Shown: positions 48,580-61,378, counted from the stretch's first letter. The stretch is 64,000 bases of DNA from Tethya wilhelma (GCA_964030475.1 CAXIPT010000003.1:7136511-7200510); one strand, 5' to 3'. Translations and numbers: made by a program. The notes: generated by a model not told the origin, from the letters alone.

Positions 48580-51363
48580 ATGCATTTACTGTGTGCCTTC
48601 TCAGTAGTACTCTTCTTAGGGGTAACTTCAACTGGTGCTTCCATCTCAGAGGAGAGCTATGCCTCAGTCCAAGGTATGGATGGAATAAATGTGCTTTCAC
48701 TGATGCTCCAGAATGTTATGTATTTATTATTGTTGCTTTTTGTAATGTATGTAGAACGTCAATATGCTGTATCTGAGACCATCAGTGAAGCAAAACAGAG
48801 GAGCATTGAAAGAGAGGAGTCACTTCTCAATGGTGTGAAAAGCCAATCACAGAAGTCAGGACAGTACACTAGCAGTCAATTGCTGTCCAAGTTCTTCAAG
48901 CGTCCTTCACCTAAAGCCGTCAAGCTAGGTCTTGCACAACTCACGTATGAGGACATGGTTCACAGGGCCGAGAAAAAGCTCTCAGAGATGAAGCAATCCT
49001 CTCAGCCTAGTGTTATGAACTCTGAAGCAAGAGCTGAGGCACTTGCAGAGGAACTGTTTCACAAGCCTGGCTCTTTACTCACTTCAGAGGAAATTGCTCA
49101 CATGTGGCAAGAGAGTGGATGTCAAGACCTCCGCCAACCACCATCATGTAATTTTGCCACTGTGAACCAGTTCCGCACCATCGATGGGACGTGTAACAAC
49201 TTGGACAATCCTCTTCGTGGATCCTCAGGGAGTGCTTTTGCTCGCCTGCTGCCTGGCTGGTATGAGGATGGAATAAGCTCACTGAGGGGCCAGTTGCAGG
49301 CTCAGAGTGACGTTCTAGACATTGGACCCTTCGTCCCTCCCTATCCCAGTCCACGACTCATTAGTGAGACTGTGGTTCGAAATGTCACTCAGAATGAGCT
49401 GCCATTCACTCACATCCTAATGCAGTGGGGACAGTTCCTGGACCATGACATGGACCTTGGACCTGAGCTGGAGGCTGAGTGTGAGGGTTGTACCTTCACT
49501 GAGATATGTGCCCCCATCCCAGTGCCTGATCATGACCGCACCTTTGGTGTTGGTACATCCAACAATGCCGATTGTCTTCCATTCCGTCGTTCTCTCCCCG
49601 TCTGTGAGAATGATCCTCCTCTCTCTTTTTCTCCACGAGAACAGATTAACGATCTCACGTCATTTATCGATGGTTCCATGATTTATGGCTCCTCTTCTGA
49701 AGTTGAAAACTCCGTGAGAGCATTTCGCGGTGGACTCCTTCGCTCTGGCCGACCGTTTCCAGGCTCTCAGGACACCCTGCCTGTCGACACTGAGATGATT
49801 GTTGCCTGTCCCAATAGAAGAGGTTGTTTCTTGTGTGGAGACATTCGCTGCAATCAGCAAATCTCTCTCTCCATTATGCACACCGTATGGCTACGTGAGC
49901 ACAATAGGTGTGCCCGTGAGTTGGCTGGTATCAACACCCCCTGGGATGACCAGAGGCTCTATCAGGAATGTAGGAAGATCGTTGGTGCTCTCATACAGAA
50001 GATAGTCTACTTTGACTATCTCCCAAAGGTCCTGGGACCTCCTAATTTTGATCTTTTCATTGGACCTTACCTGGGCTACCAACCGGAAGTAGACCCAAGT
50101 ATTCCTAATTCGTTTGCTACTGCTGCTTATCGCTATGGTCACAGTCTGGTGAGGCCTCAGTTTGATCGACTGGATGCCAACTTCAACCCTCTTCCCATTG
50201 GTCCCCTCAGGTTGGTTGATGCCTTCTTCAACCCAGATCAGTTCAAGATCAGTCTAGGCACCGATCCTATCCTTAGAGGCCTGGTGTCCACCAACTCCCT
50301 ACGAATGGATGAGTTCTTGAACAGCGTTCTCACAACAAGGCTGTTTCAAACCTCCTTAACTCCCGGAATGGACTTGGCTTCTCTCAACTTACAGCGTGGT
50401 CGAGATCATGGACTACCACCTTATTCTAGTTGGAGGGACTTTTGTGCTCGAGTGTTTGAACAAGCAACGGATTTTGAAAATGATCTTACTCTGGTTCGAT
50501 TCCTTCAACTCTACGGTTCTTTGGAGACTCTTGATCTGTGGATTGGAGGTCTGGCTGAAGACCGCCTCCCAGAGTCTCTTCTTGGGGCCACTTTTGCTTG
50601 TATCTTTGGTCTCACGTTTCGTAGAGTGAGAGAGGGCGATCGCTTCTACTTTGAAAATCCCGGCGTGTTCACTCCTGAGCAAGTCAGGGAGATACAGCAG
50701 GGATCCTTGTCGAGAGTCCTCTGTGATAACTCTGATGATATTGGCTCCATACAGCCCGATGCCTTCCTCTCCAACCAAACACGTGTCTCCTGTGACAGAC
50801 TCCCCAGGGTTGACCTCACCAGGTGGAGGGAGGAGACTTGCTTCTATAGAGTCCAAGTTCGCCCCAGAAATTTCAACACTCTTGTGTCAACTTTCAGCCG
50901 TTCTATTCAAACCAAATTTATCTTCACTAGTGCTACCATCCCTGCCAGTACCAGGGATGTGTTTGAATGTGTGCAGATCCAGTGTCCATCGTCGTCTGTG
51001 CCCACTGATGTGATCGTCTTCTCAGAGGAGAGTGCCTCCAGTGATCTCTCCATCACTCCCAACCCCTCTCTCCCTCCTAACCGTCTGGCCTTCGGTACGT
51101 ACCGTGCAGACTGGAGCCGTCCTCTTGTAGAGTCTCGTCGTGGTGGGGTGTTCTTCAGTGAGGAGGAGTGTCGGAGGTTGTCAGTGCCGGCCCTCACGTT
51201 TCAGTTCTCCCGTTCCACAGCCACCATCGAGCAAGAGCTGCTGGCACTAGTGAGAGCTACACAGGAGACCAGCTCTGATGATGGCCTCAACCCCAGCGAG
51301 AAGCGTACAACCATCCCCAAAGAAATATTTAAAATACTTCAAGAAAAAGACAATAGTGATTGA
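48580..51363 (+). CDS. Secreted animal haem peroxidase 2
   Basis: A single exon of 927 residues. The start is the ATG at 48580, which begins a clear signal peptide (MHLLCAFSVVLFLGV). A second hydrophobic stretch at about residues 44-63 (LQNVMYLLLLLFVMYV) could be a membrane segment. The peroxidase domain has D288 and H289 (GQFLDHDMD), R423, the proximal H521 (YRYGHS) and N603 (SLNLQRGRDHG), with a calcium loop SFIDGSMIYGSS. At the position of the second haem-linking Glu the residue is Gln (Q426, in GDIRCNQQ). It is a paralogue of peroxidase 1, which has an intron that this gene lacks. The 5' third is duplicated upstream. It is an extracellular or membrane-anchored oxidant-producing enzyme by family; the effect of Q426 is inferred. 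Confidence 0.92.
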   Translation: MHLLCAFSVVLFLGVTSTGASISEESYASVQGMDGINVLSLMLQNVMYLLLLLFVMYVERQYAVSETISEAKQRSIEREESLLNGVKSQSQKSGQYTSSQLLSKFFKRPSPKAVKLGLAQLTYEDMVHRAEKKLSEMKQSSQPSVMNSEARAEALAEELFHKPGSLLTSEEIAHMWQESGCQDLRQPPSCNFATVNQFRTIDGTCNNLDNPLRGSSGSAFARLLPGWYEDGISSLRGQLQAQSDVLDIGPFVPPYPSPRLISETVVRNVTQNELPFTHILMQWGQFLDHDMDLGPELEAECEGCTFTEICAPIPVPDHDRTFGVGTSNNADCLPFRRSLPVCENDPPLSFSPREQINDLTSFIDGSMIYGSSSEVENSVRAFRGGLLRSGRPFPGSQDTLPVDTEMIVACPNRRGCFLCGDIRCNQQISLSIMHTVWLREHNRCARELAGINTPWDDQRLYQECRKIVGALIQKIVYFDYLPKVLGPPNFDLFIGPYLGYQPEVDPSIPNSFATAAYRYGHSLVRPQFDRLDANFNPLPIGPLRLVDAFFNPDQFKISLGTDPILRGLVSTNSLRMDEFLNSVLTTRLFQTSLTPGMDLASLNLQRGRDHGLPPYSSWRDFCARVFEQATDFENDLTLVRFLQLYGSLETLDLWIGGLAEDRLPESLLGATFACIFGLTFRRVREGDRFYFENPGVFTPEQVREIQQGSLSRVLCDNSDDIGSIQPDAFLSNQTRVSCDRLPRVDLTRWREETCFYRVQVRPRNFNTLVSTFSRSIQTKFIFTSATIPASTRDVFECVQIQCPSSSVPTDVIVFSEESASSDLSITPNPSLPPNRLAFGTYRADWSRPLVESRRGGVFFSEEECRRLSVPALTFQFSRSTATIEQELLALVRATQETSSDDGLNPSEKRTTIPKEIFKILQEKDNSD

Positions 51364-52011
51364 TTTTTTGATAATTGTTTACAACAGTTTTTATCATACG
51401 TACGGTAGTACGTATAGTAGGAATGGGCCACATGTCTCATAGACCCAATACAAAATGTTTATCACCATAAAAATCTAACAAAACAAAGTTAAGCCCTCAA
51501 ACTTGCTCAAAGGCTCTCCCCAACAGATTACCAACTGCATGCAAGGCCTGAAACTCACAGAAACTTCCCTGGGAACTCGTAGAGAGCGCTAGTGGGAAGC
51601 CACAACAGTGCCATTTTTGTTCTCCTAACGTACTTACTTACGTACGTACGTACTAACTGACTTACTTGAACACGGTTTCCAGAGAACCAGAGAGTGTGGA
51701 GCCAACTTTGACAGCACCAGGTAAGTCCTTTTCAAGGGAACTGCGTTCCTTGATACTCGTTTTCATCACAAATGAGACTAAACAAAAACTAGAAAGCTTT
51801 GAAACTTAGCATATAAATTCATGTACTTCAACGTAGCAATCTTCCTGCAGGTAGAGTTCAAAGGTCATTCATTATCTATCCACGTGGCATTGAATGCGCA
51901 TGCGCATTAGTTACTCTAACATTACAATGCATGTAGCTGCTACTCAAGCTTTTTGTAGAGACTAACCAGTCTCTAACAGTCTTCACACTGTAGTGTTGAA
52001 AAAAGTGAATG
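51364..52011. other. Intergenic between peroxidase 2 and SKI2 fragment
   Basis: No helicase exon is found here although the 5' part of SKI2 would be expected. It contains an acgtacgtac simple tract near 51630-51650. Confidence 0.5.
51895..51906. promoter_or_regulatory. NRF1-like palindrome
   Basis: TGCGCATGCGCA in the gap upstream of the SKI2 fragment. By analogy with 8156 and 21954 it may mark a promoter, but which gene it serves is not clear. Confidence 0.35.
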
Positions 52012-52407
52012 AACAAGTAGCAAAAATTTTAAAAAAATAAGCAGTGTAGGAATGGGCAGTGCTGTAAAAAGTATTGGAACAAGGCATGTCTCAATTTCGG
52101 GCACATGACTACTTCATTTTTTTGTGTGTTCAAGTCTTGACCAATATAATCTAATCGTGCCTGCTATTCTTCATTCTACTATTTAGCCAAGTGATAAGAT
52201 TAGCAGGAATTTGAACCATTAGTATGTGATACTGTTGCTCAGCTGATAAACTGATAATTCTGGATCCATTTATGACAATAATTGAGGGATCAAAAATGAA
52301 AATGAAGTAGTCATGTGCCCGAAATTGAGACATGCCTTGTTCCAATACTTTTTACAGCACTGCCCATTCCTACACTGCTTATTTTTTTAAAATTTTTGCT
52401 ACTTGTT
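52012..52407. mobile_element. 396-bp inverted-repeat element before SKI2
   Basis: The ends aacaagtagcaaaaatttta and the reverse complement match for about 105 bp (caatttcgggcacatgact is paired near the inner edge). The outer edges show no clear target duplication. It lies directly upstream of the first visible SKI2 exon. Confidence 0.75.
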
Positions 52408-52487
52408 AAGATATAATTGTTCCCCACTGGTGTGGGGTAGCTTTTGGACATTTACGATTTTATCTTTTTTCCCCTGTGTTTTGGTAG

Positions 52488-55400
52488 GTCAATGTTATAC
52501 AATGGTTCTGATGTGATCCGAGATGTAGAGTGGGTTGTATTTGATGAAGTTCATTACATCAACGATTCAGAGGTGAATAGATGAGAATATTATAGGTTGG
52601 AATGTAAAGGGAGTGACCTGGAACTAGCCTCCTGACTGTACCAGCTGCATGTCTTGTGTCCCTTCCTCCATTACAGCGTGGTGTGGTGTGGGAGGAAGTG
52701 CTGATAATGCTGCCAGAACACGTCCACGTTATCATGCTCTCAGCTACAGTACCAAATGCAACAGAGTTTGCAGACTGGGTGGGGTGAGTATGACATGATA
52801 CTTGTTCCCCTCTCACTGACCTTGTCTGACCTGTTCCTTCTCTACTTTAGTCGGACAAAGCAGAAGAAAATCTATGTGATTAGTACTCCCAAACGACCAG
52901 TTCCACTGAAGCACTACCTGTACACTGGAAACAGCAAACAGACCAGTGACCAGCTCTTTGAGATAGTTGGTGAAGACAAGCAGTTCAAGACTAAGGGGTG
53001 TGTTAACTCATGTTCACATGATGAGCTGCTATGAAGTGTTATATGGTTGAACGTGATGTGCAGTTATCAAGCAGCTTTAGATGCTAAGAAAGAAAAGAAC
53101 ACAAAAAGTGCTTCAAACTTTGGACCAAAGGGTAGACAATATGCCAATCCTAAACAGGTTCGTCAGTCTGCATACCCATATTTGCACATGATCAATTATT
53201 GGCTATTATCACAGGCACTCTCATTCATTATACATTACACATGTGCCCAACCTCTAGGACAAGAATGTTTGGCTCTCCCTGGTGAACATGCTCCAGAAGA
53301 AGGAGAAGCTCCCTGTGGTGGCCTTCACCTTCTCTCGTAACCGTTGCAATGACAATGCTGACAGTCTCACCACCCTGGACCTGACCACTGTCACTGAGAA
53401 GAGTGAAATACACGTCTTCTTTCAGAAGTCAATATCTCTGTTGAAAGGCTCAGATCAAAAGCTGCCCCAGGTAAGGTGCTTGATAAGGCATCACTGGCTG
53501 AAAGTTACCAATATTGTTGCTACAGGTGATATGGATGAGAGAGCTTTTGAAGAGAGGAATAGCAGTCCATCACAGTGGCATTTTACCAATCATCAAGGAG
53601 GTATGTGTGTTTTTGCCAAGAAAGTGTATTGAGGAATAAAATAATGTATGTGAAACCTATGTTTGATGTGCAGGTGATTGAATTGCTCTTCCAAAGAGGT
53701 TTAGTGAAAGTGAGTTAGTGTGTTCATATATAATAGTTAGTGGGACATGTCTTCCTAATCCTTTCATTGATGTACGTGTAATCTTATCCCATGCAGTTGT
53801 TATTTGCTACTGAGACATTTGCAATGGGTGTCAACATGCCAGCAAGGACAGTAGTGTTTGATTCCACGAGAAAACACGATGGTGTTAGGATGAGGGACCT
53901 ATACCCAGGTACACCACATGTTCCGTCAGCATGTTTTAGTATAGCATGCATGATACTTCACTTTGTTCGTGATGTCCATACTTAATACTCTTCGCCCGCC
54001 CCCCCTCTCTCCCCCTCCAGGTGAGTATGTTCAGATGGCTGGAAGAGCTGGTCGTAGAGGTCTTGATCCTAGTGGTACAGTCATCGTGCTGTGCAAATCT
54101 GATGTACCAGAGGCTAGTGATTTGCACAAGATGATACTAGTAAGCTTGTGTTTCCCCCACAACAAATTCCTTTATTTGTAATTGTGGTTGCAATTATTTA
54201 GGGACGCCCCACAACATTACAATCCCAGTTTCGTCTCACTTACAGTATGCTGCTCAATCTCATGAGAGTAGAGACTTTAAGGTGAGCTATGTATCTATGG
54301 CAACAGTGTGTGATGTGCTCCATTTAATGCCCCCTACATCTGTATGTTATGTCAATGTTCCTCCTATGCTATAATTTCATATTAATGAACACCTGTTATT
54401 TCTTGAAGGGTGGAAGACATGATGAAGCGTAGTTTTGCTGAGATGGATTCTGCTCGTCATGAGGTGGACCGTAGACAGGCTCTTGACAACCTAGAGAGCA
54501 ACATTGTCAGTTTACAAGGTCAGGAGGAGTGCCCGCTGTGTCAGCAAGACATCGACCACTACTACAGTGCCTGTGCAAGAATAACTGAGCTTCAGAAAGA
54601 AATGCAGGTAGAAGTTTCTCCAGTGTGTTCAACAAATGATATTTCTACGAAGTAGTACTTATTAGCTTAGTTTGTAACAAGTTAAAACCTGGTTCTGTTG
54701 TGTGTATTTGTAGGATATTATTCTGTCCAGTCCTCAAGTGTTGAAAGCTCTTAGTCCTGGTCGTGTGGTCCTTCTAGATTCACCAGTCTATCGGTACTCT
54801 CTGGCAGTTGTTCTCCAGCAGAACACCAAGAAAGCCATCAAAACTTTCACCATCCTAATGCTGTGCAATGCTGGACAAGACTCAGAGGACATAGCACCAA
54901 CACTAGTTGATGTTGAACAGTACAGAGTTGTCACACCTTACCAGGCAATGACGGAGCTGTTTCACCCTGAGGGTGCGATACACCATGCTGTAGTGGAGGT
55001 TGATGGCCAGCTGATAGTGGGAGTCACTCACGAGACATTGAAGGTTGAACCCTCAAAGATTATTGAAGACTATCGCAAGAGACAGATACCAAGATTCCGG
55101 TACAGCTTGATCTCAATAGTCATACATGCATCCACGCAAACTAGATTAATCTGTACTTGTGTTGTTGGTATTTTGTTGTGTGTGCAGTGGTAATCCACCT
55201 TGGCCAGCCACGGCCAATGCCTCACAGGGACTGTTGAGGATCATTGAAGCTCACTCTGGAGGGATCCCACTGCTGGACCCTGTAGCTGACTTCAAACTCA
55301 CCAGCATGGACTTTGTGGAAAGGAAAATGGAGAAACAACAGTTTGAACAAACAATGGCCCACTATAGCTGTCTAAACTGCCCTCAGTTCAAGGCACACGT

Positions 55401-56629
55401 AGGTTTCTCTCTTATTCTTGGAATCCTAATCATGCTTTGTTTTCTATCTTGTAGTTTGAGGTAGCTCGTCAGAAAGCCAAGCTCCAAGAGCAGCTCTCAA
55501 GCTTAAAGTTTATGCTCTCTGAAGCCAGTTTACAGTTACTACCAGAATACAAGCAGAGAGTCCAAGTGAGGCAACACTCACACACACAGTGTACACGCGA
55601 TGTTAGCCTATTGGTTGCTATATTAGGTGCTGAAGCATCTGAACTATCTCAGTGGCAATGGCTCAGTGGAGCTAAAGGGAAGGGTGGCTTGTGAGCTTCA
55701 CTCCCATGAAGTGTTGCTCACTGAACTCCTCTTTCAGAATGTCTTTGCTGATTTCACCCCAGCTGAGATTGTTGCTCTACTCTCTTGCATGGTGTTCCAA
55801 CAGGTACAGCTATCACCATGGTTATAACCTGGTGTATACAATTATACAGGGTTGTTAACAGACCACTGTCTATTTCTTTGCAGAGTAAATGTAGTGAACC
55901 AAACTTAACTCAAAAATTACAGAAAGTAAGAAGCTAATTAATATTGTTTGTGCCACTAAAATTAACTTTCCCCCCACCCATTTTGTCTCTCTCATTCATG
56001 TGATGTCAGGGCAAGGATGCAATACTGAGTGTAGCTAGAAGCATAGCTGAAAGAGAACGTCAGTTTGGTCTTGATGTCTCTGTGGATGACTACCTCCGTG
56101 AGCTCAAGTTTGGTCTGGTAGAGGTGGTCTTTGAGTGGGGCAATGGAATGGTACGATTATTTCACTATATCAGAATATTTATGCTTCAGCCTTTGTGATA
56201 TTTCAGTGGTCAATCAACCATGCATGCACATAGTTGTCTGATTACTATACAATGCATATGATCAGTCATCATATTTTATATATGATGAGGTTTGTGTTAA
56301 TTATTATTTGGCATAATAATATACTCATATTTTTTTATTCTGGCAGGAATTTGTGGAAATTACCAAGCTGACAGATGTATTGGAAGGTACAGTTGCAGCT
56401 AGTGTATTCTAGCCTTCCTATTAATGCACACCACTGTGCTAATGTCCTATCAAATGTACCGACTATAGGTATGATTGTACGCTGTATTCAGCGTCTGGAT
56501 GAGACCTGTAAGGATGTCCGTAATGCTGCTCGGGTGATTGGAGACCCTAAGCTACAGCACAAGATGCAGGAAGCCTCCAGACTTATCAAGAGGGACATAG
56601 TGTTTGCAGCTAGCCTCTACACTATTTGA
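52488..56629 (+). CDS. SKIV2L: SKI2-type RNA helicase, 5' part missing
   Basis: Nineteen exons from 52488-52572 to 56469-56629 (stop TGA) give 844 residues in one frame. The first visible exon starts inside the gene with [12 protein letters not shown] and the DEVH box ([11 protein letters not shown]). Motif III (MLSATVPNA), the arch region, motif V ([20 protein letters not shown]) and motif VI ([15 protein letters not shown]) follow. The C-terminal helical domain runs to [12 protein letters not shown]. Order and spacing match human SKIV2L from about residue 400 of 1246. SKI2 is the helicase of the Ski complex, which feeds mRNA into the cytoplasmic exosome. Motif I and the rest of the first RecA domain are absent from the 1.1 kb upstream. 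Either the locus is rearranged or misassembled, or the gene is a fragment. It converges on TRAF7, whose stop lies 358 bp away. Confidence 0.92.
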
Positions 56630-56987
56630 CACTGGTCTCTGCATGTACACATGTACAGTATATTTTAAAGAAACTGTTGTGCTATTCTGTCGGTATTGGA
56701 TAATAATAATAATAATATAAATACAAACATTAGATCAATGAAAAACCAAAAATTCAACAAGAAATAATATTATATATCTGAATTCGAAGAGACAAACTAC
56801 CAGGACAAAAAAATTTGAAAAAGTATACACTACAATCTAGTGCATTAATAGATTGAAAACAAATTACATGATTCATGAAAATCCATATTGCTGAGGTAAA
56901 ATGATTCATTGCCAGACCTGTACATGTACGTACACATTGATTGTTTGCGCATGTCGATCTCAACTAGATCTCAATTAATATATTATA

Positions 56988-59063
56988 TCATAGCCATACC
57001 TTCAGTGTGCTGTCAACGGCTCCTGAGATGATTCTTCCTCCTGAGGCTACAGCAAGACAAGAGACACTGCCTTCGTGACGAGCCAGGATCTGAGCACACG
57101 TCATCAAATCCAAATTCCACACCTAGCACAATAATTATGGCCAATTTTGTTTTTGTATTATTAATTTTATACCATGATACCACAGACAATACAACTAAAC
57201 ACTTGGGTTGATTGCACATGTAGCAGCTGCATGCTGGATAGCTAGGTCTAGAGCTATAGAGAGCAACTCACTCTAATAGTTTTATCATAGGAGGCACTGA
57301 AGAGGAGGGTCTTCCCAGGGACTTTGAGTACAGCCAGAGAGTAAATACTTCCAACATGGCCAGTGAGGGTCCGTAGATCCTTCAGTGTGTGCACATCCCA
57401 CACCTACACATAGTTCATTGAGACAAGTAATCTAAAATGTTATTTCTGGTAATACTTTCTTTTAAAGTTCAACCTGCATGGGGTATGACATAATATTATA
57501 CATGTATGGACTGTCATGCTGCTTGATTGTAAAGCAAAACCAAAAAGACACGCTACTAGTGAGGAATACTAACACCAGGAGCTAATATGAGCTTAGCAAG
57601 CAACATCACAACACTCATAATAAGCACTAAAAAAAATTGGAGGTATTCTATATAGTCACAAGAAACATATGAAGATACTGAAAAAGGCTCGGCATATATT
57701 CCACATGCTTTTATGGAAGATTGATGCTGTGCCTTTCGTATTTTTGCAAAGGAAATATTATGTTCCTTAACAAGTTTCCTTTGATGCAAACTAGGAAATC
57801 TTCCTATTTTTGTCGTGAAGCTCCTGCTAACACCTCACACCAGATGGCTTGGTTCACACTGCTCTACCTGTATCAAGTTCTCATAGGTTCCACACACTAT
57901 GTGGTGACTGGTGACAGCAAGAGAGTAGACACTCCCTCCAGTACACTTGAGCACATGAACTACTTCCAGCGTTTCAAGACTCCAAATCTGTTTAGAGTAT
58001 ATAATTATGTGTTTGTTTGCATATCATTGATGCTTTGAAATGTATCAAATTACTTTAATATCTGAACAGGCTCATTTATGGTGAGTACAAGCTTACCTTG
58101 ACTGCCTGATAGGAGCCAGAGTAGAGGTGCTTCCCATGAACCACCAGGGCTCTCACCCAATGGTTCTGACTGGGCAATTCTCGAACCAAACTATGACCAC
58201 TGATATTCCAAACCTACCAGTACAGAAACAGACAGCTAGCGTTATTAGTGCTCATGATACATAACCACTGTACTATCGACCCCTTAGCCCCCACAATGCA
58301 CGAGGGGGGGGAACACAATTACCAAAGGTAAGACAATTGATTGGGAAGGCATTATATAGCTAGGAGTCAAACTTGAGTACACGGCTTGTTTCCCAGGCTG
58401 TAATCCTTGTTCACAGTCTGGGTATGAGGCTAGTGAATACAAGTAAGAGTACATCACTACTTCACAACTGAGCCACCAATTACTGAGCAATGACTAATGA
58501 GGTGACAAGAAATATCAGTACAGTGCTTGTCCAGAAACAAGTCCATTACACCTAACAATGTACATGCATGCAGTCCTATATGCACCTACCTTGATACTCC
58601 TGAGTGACCCACTGAAAACCTGAGAGTCACTGCAAGCCAGAACACAAACAGGATCATTGTGAGCGGCTGAGATGGTGGAGTGGAGCTCCAGTGTCTTCAC
58701 CTTCCACACCTTGATGGTCTTGTCTGAGGAGCCACTGAAGAGGTACTCACTATGTATGACAAGAAACAAATTAGGTGGTGATAGGACTGTGTTGTGTTGA
58801 GTTTAGAGGCTTTACTCTCACCCTTTGGTAGCCAGGGCTAGAACAATTCCATCATGGCCAGTGAGTGTACGTGGTCCAGCATATGTGTGACTGAGGTTCC
58901 ATACCTGAACATGATCAAAACAAAAACATTATTACATGTACAGACGAAGAGTATAGTGATAGGAATTAATATACCTTAATGGTGTTGTCTGATGATGCAC
59001 TAAACAGCAAGTCTCTACTTCTACATAGAGACCATATGGGACCCTGAAATTGAAGGGGCCAGG

Positions 59064-59097
<34 letters not shown>

Positions 59098-61378
59098 GAA
59101 ATAAATTTCAGCATCACACACTCACATGCATGTTGTGGTACCTTGTGTCCAACAAAGGTCCCTTGACATTTAAATAAGTGCTGTACCTCTATACCTACAG
59201 CTGTAGGGAGGGACAAGGGTATAATATTTAAAGCTGTGATACAGACAATAAATACCTGTACTCATGTTTGCTGAAGGTACTGAATGAATCTGCTGCTGTA
59301 CATGATTCAGCTCACTCTAAAAAAAGGGAAAGAAAAAGAATTTGACAACTGCTTATTATTATGTTGTTTTCAGGCATAACAACAACCAACAGGTATTTAG
59401 CTTTGTTATAGTTTGTACAGACAGGCATAAACACCAACAGATGTGGTTTACTGGATGGTTCCCCAAATAAGACAATGCATTGATCTTTATGTACCTTTCT
59501 ATACTCACAGTAGTGTATGCCTCTCTAATTAAAATAGCTCAGCAATCCCATGCTGCACGGGTGCACTTACCAGGACCAGGGCAACATTATTGCTGGCCTC
59601 AACAACAGCTTTTCTCATGTCTGCCTGGTGGTTCTCCATGACATCTGAACAGTCATATAGAATGACAAGCAATATGTTTTGTGCATGTAATTGAACAAGC
59701 ATAACAGTTGGTGTTACTAAAAATAGAACAAGAGGATGTCATTATGTAACCTAATGAATGAAGAGGCAGAGCTGCCAAAGAGTGGCTTCTGCAGGCAAAC
59801 AAATAAACATTAGAGGTGTTCCCACGAATGGATAGGTTTCTGGGTTCAAAAATAGAGGTGTACGTTGTGTGTCAATAATCCCTTCTGTAAACAGCCTCAC
59901 CCATTCTCCTTGAGGTGGAGTTTGAGGTATTCTCAACCTTCTGTAGCTTTGAAGTTAGCTCTGAGAGTGAGGATATGAGTTGCTCAATGAGAGCATCCTT
60001 CTTGCCCAGCTCCTCAGTGATGGTAGAGAGACGAGACTCCATTTGAGACAACACTCCCTAAACACCAACCATTGGTTCACCAAGCTGTCACAACTTTCAC
60101 TGGAGTGAGAGGAGAGCCAGCTCACCTTGACCCCTTCAAACTTGCAATGCTTCAAATGTTCACTCACTTCTTCACTGGTACCTAGAAATGGGCAGCTGGG
60201 TACAATGTGTTTACAAATCATTATTAATAGCACGATACAGTATTTAAGTGCATACTTGTATTTGCTGTGAGGACACCTTGTGCTTTGACACATCTTTAAA
60301 TGTTCAGGCAGATCCTGTTACACAAAGATTGGAAGATACACAATGCAATTATTAATAATGCTACCATGCACTATACCTTTCGGAGCATCTTCTGAGACAA
60401 GCAGTCATTGGGACAAGAGACTAGAGCAAAATCACACTCACCCTCATGTTGACTGCACACACAAGTGAGATTGAGAGAGATAAAAGACAAGAGCTAACTT
60501 CAACTTTGCATTTCTTCTCACCTTCTTTCTGACATCTTGATGACAACAGGACAACCTGAAGTACATGTACAACGATCAACCCCGATAGTAATCTTCCAAG
60601 TATTGCTCAAGAGAGCACACAACACACTCACCATTAGGATCAGGTTCATACTCGGTGTGACTGCCTTCCTTGAGCTTACAACCATAGCAACAGTGGACCT
60701 TCAGTTCTCCCACCTCTTCAGCTACCTGCAGGTACACACCAATGACAAGCCATCATGCTAGAATAAAGGAAAGCACATCCAGACCTCACAGCTACTCACC
60801 GCTAAGTTTTTCACCAGTAACGACACTTGAAGACCATCCAGTGGACACATCACTGGAGAAACATCACAACAATGCTGTCACGTCATTTTGGAACACCAGA
60901 TGGCATGCCAATATTAAAGCAATCTGATCATCTTTATAGTACCTTTTCTTTCCTCTGATACACACCCTTGACAAAATGTATGCTATGGAAAAGCGAAAAT
61001 GATGCAGCTAATCCCATCATACTTTGAACACTAGTAGCCTCTACTAACTTACTCCACACGATGCAATGTGAGGTACTCTGTAGACATTGCTACAGAGTGG
61101 ACAGAACACTTTCAGTTGTCTTGACTTCTCATCAGCAAGAACAACAATATTCTAAAAGGATGGAAGAGAGGGCCACGAACAAATACAGAAAAATAATAAT
61201 AACGAGTAGCTGCTCATAGCACTGACTCCAGTGCCCAGTCAAGACTTTACACTCGAAAAGACTGTGCCCCGGCTTGTGTGTGTATACCTCTGTGACAAAC
61301 AAACACAGACTTACTCACATTTGTGTCGTTGTCATCCTGGATGTTAGTACCATTGGCTACTACTTGAGATGCTGCCAT
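56988..61378 (-). CDS. TRAF7: E3 ubiquitin ligase TRAF7
   Basis: Twenty exons from 61378-61319 to 57122-56988 sum to 1746 bp, giving 581 residues. A RING finger is split over three exons ([35 protein letters not shown]). TRAF-type zinc fingers ([49 protein letters not shown]) and a coiled coil (60057-59571) follow. Seven WD40 blades run from GTFVGHKGPIW to [10 protein letters not shown], including [30 protein letters not shown] and [12 protein letters not shown]. The order and several blades match human TRAF7 closely. The human N-terminal extension of about 90 residues is missing, and the start here is [14 protein letters not shown]7 works with MEKK3 in stress-kinase and NF-kB signalling. Confidence 0.95.

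Larger units (their letters stand above)
45113..49355. repeat. 2122-bp tandem duplication (45113-47234, 47235-49355)
   Basis: Every position from 45113 to 47233 reappears 2122 bp downstream, with no difference seen by eye. The unit contains the end of a LINE, intergenic DNA, the peroxidase 2 start and its first ~258 codons. The junction joins ccagtccacg to tgcaagtcc with one extra T at 47234 that matches neither parent edge. Confidence 0.9.

Noticed and set aside
51664..51721. Possible exon (ttccag acceptor, gtaagt donor) upstream of SKI2
   Set aside because: The translation does not match any part of SKI2 and does not join the first visible helicase exon convincingly.
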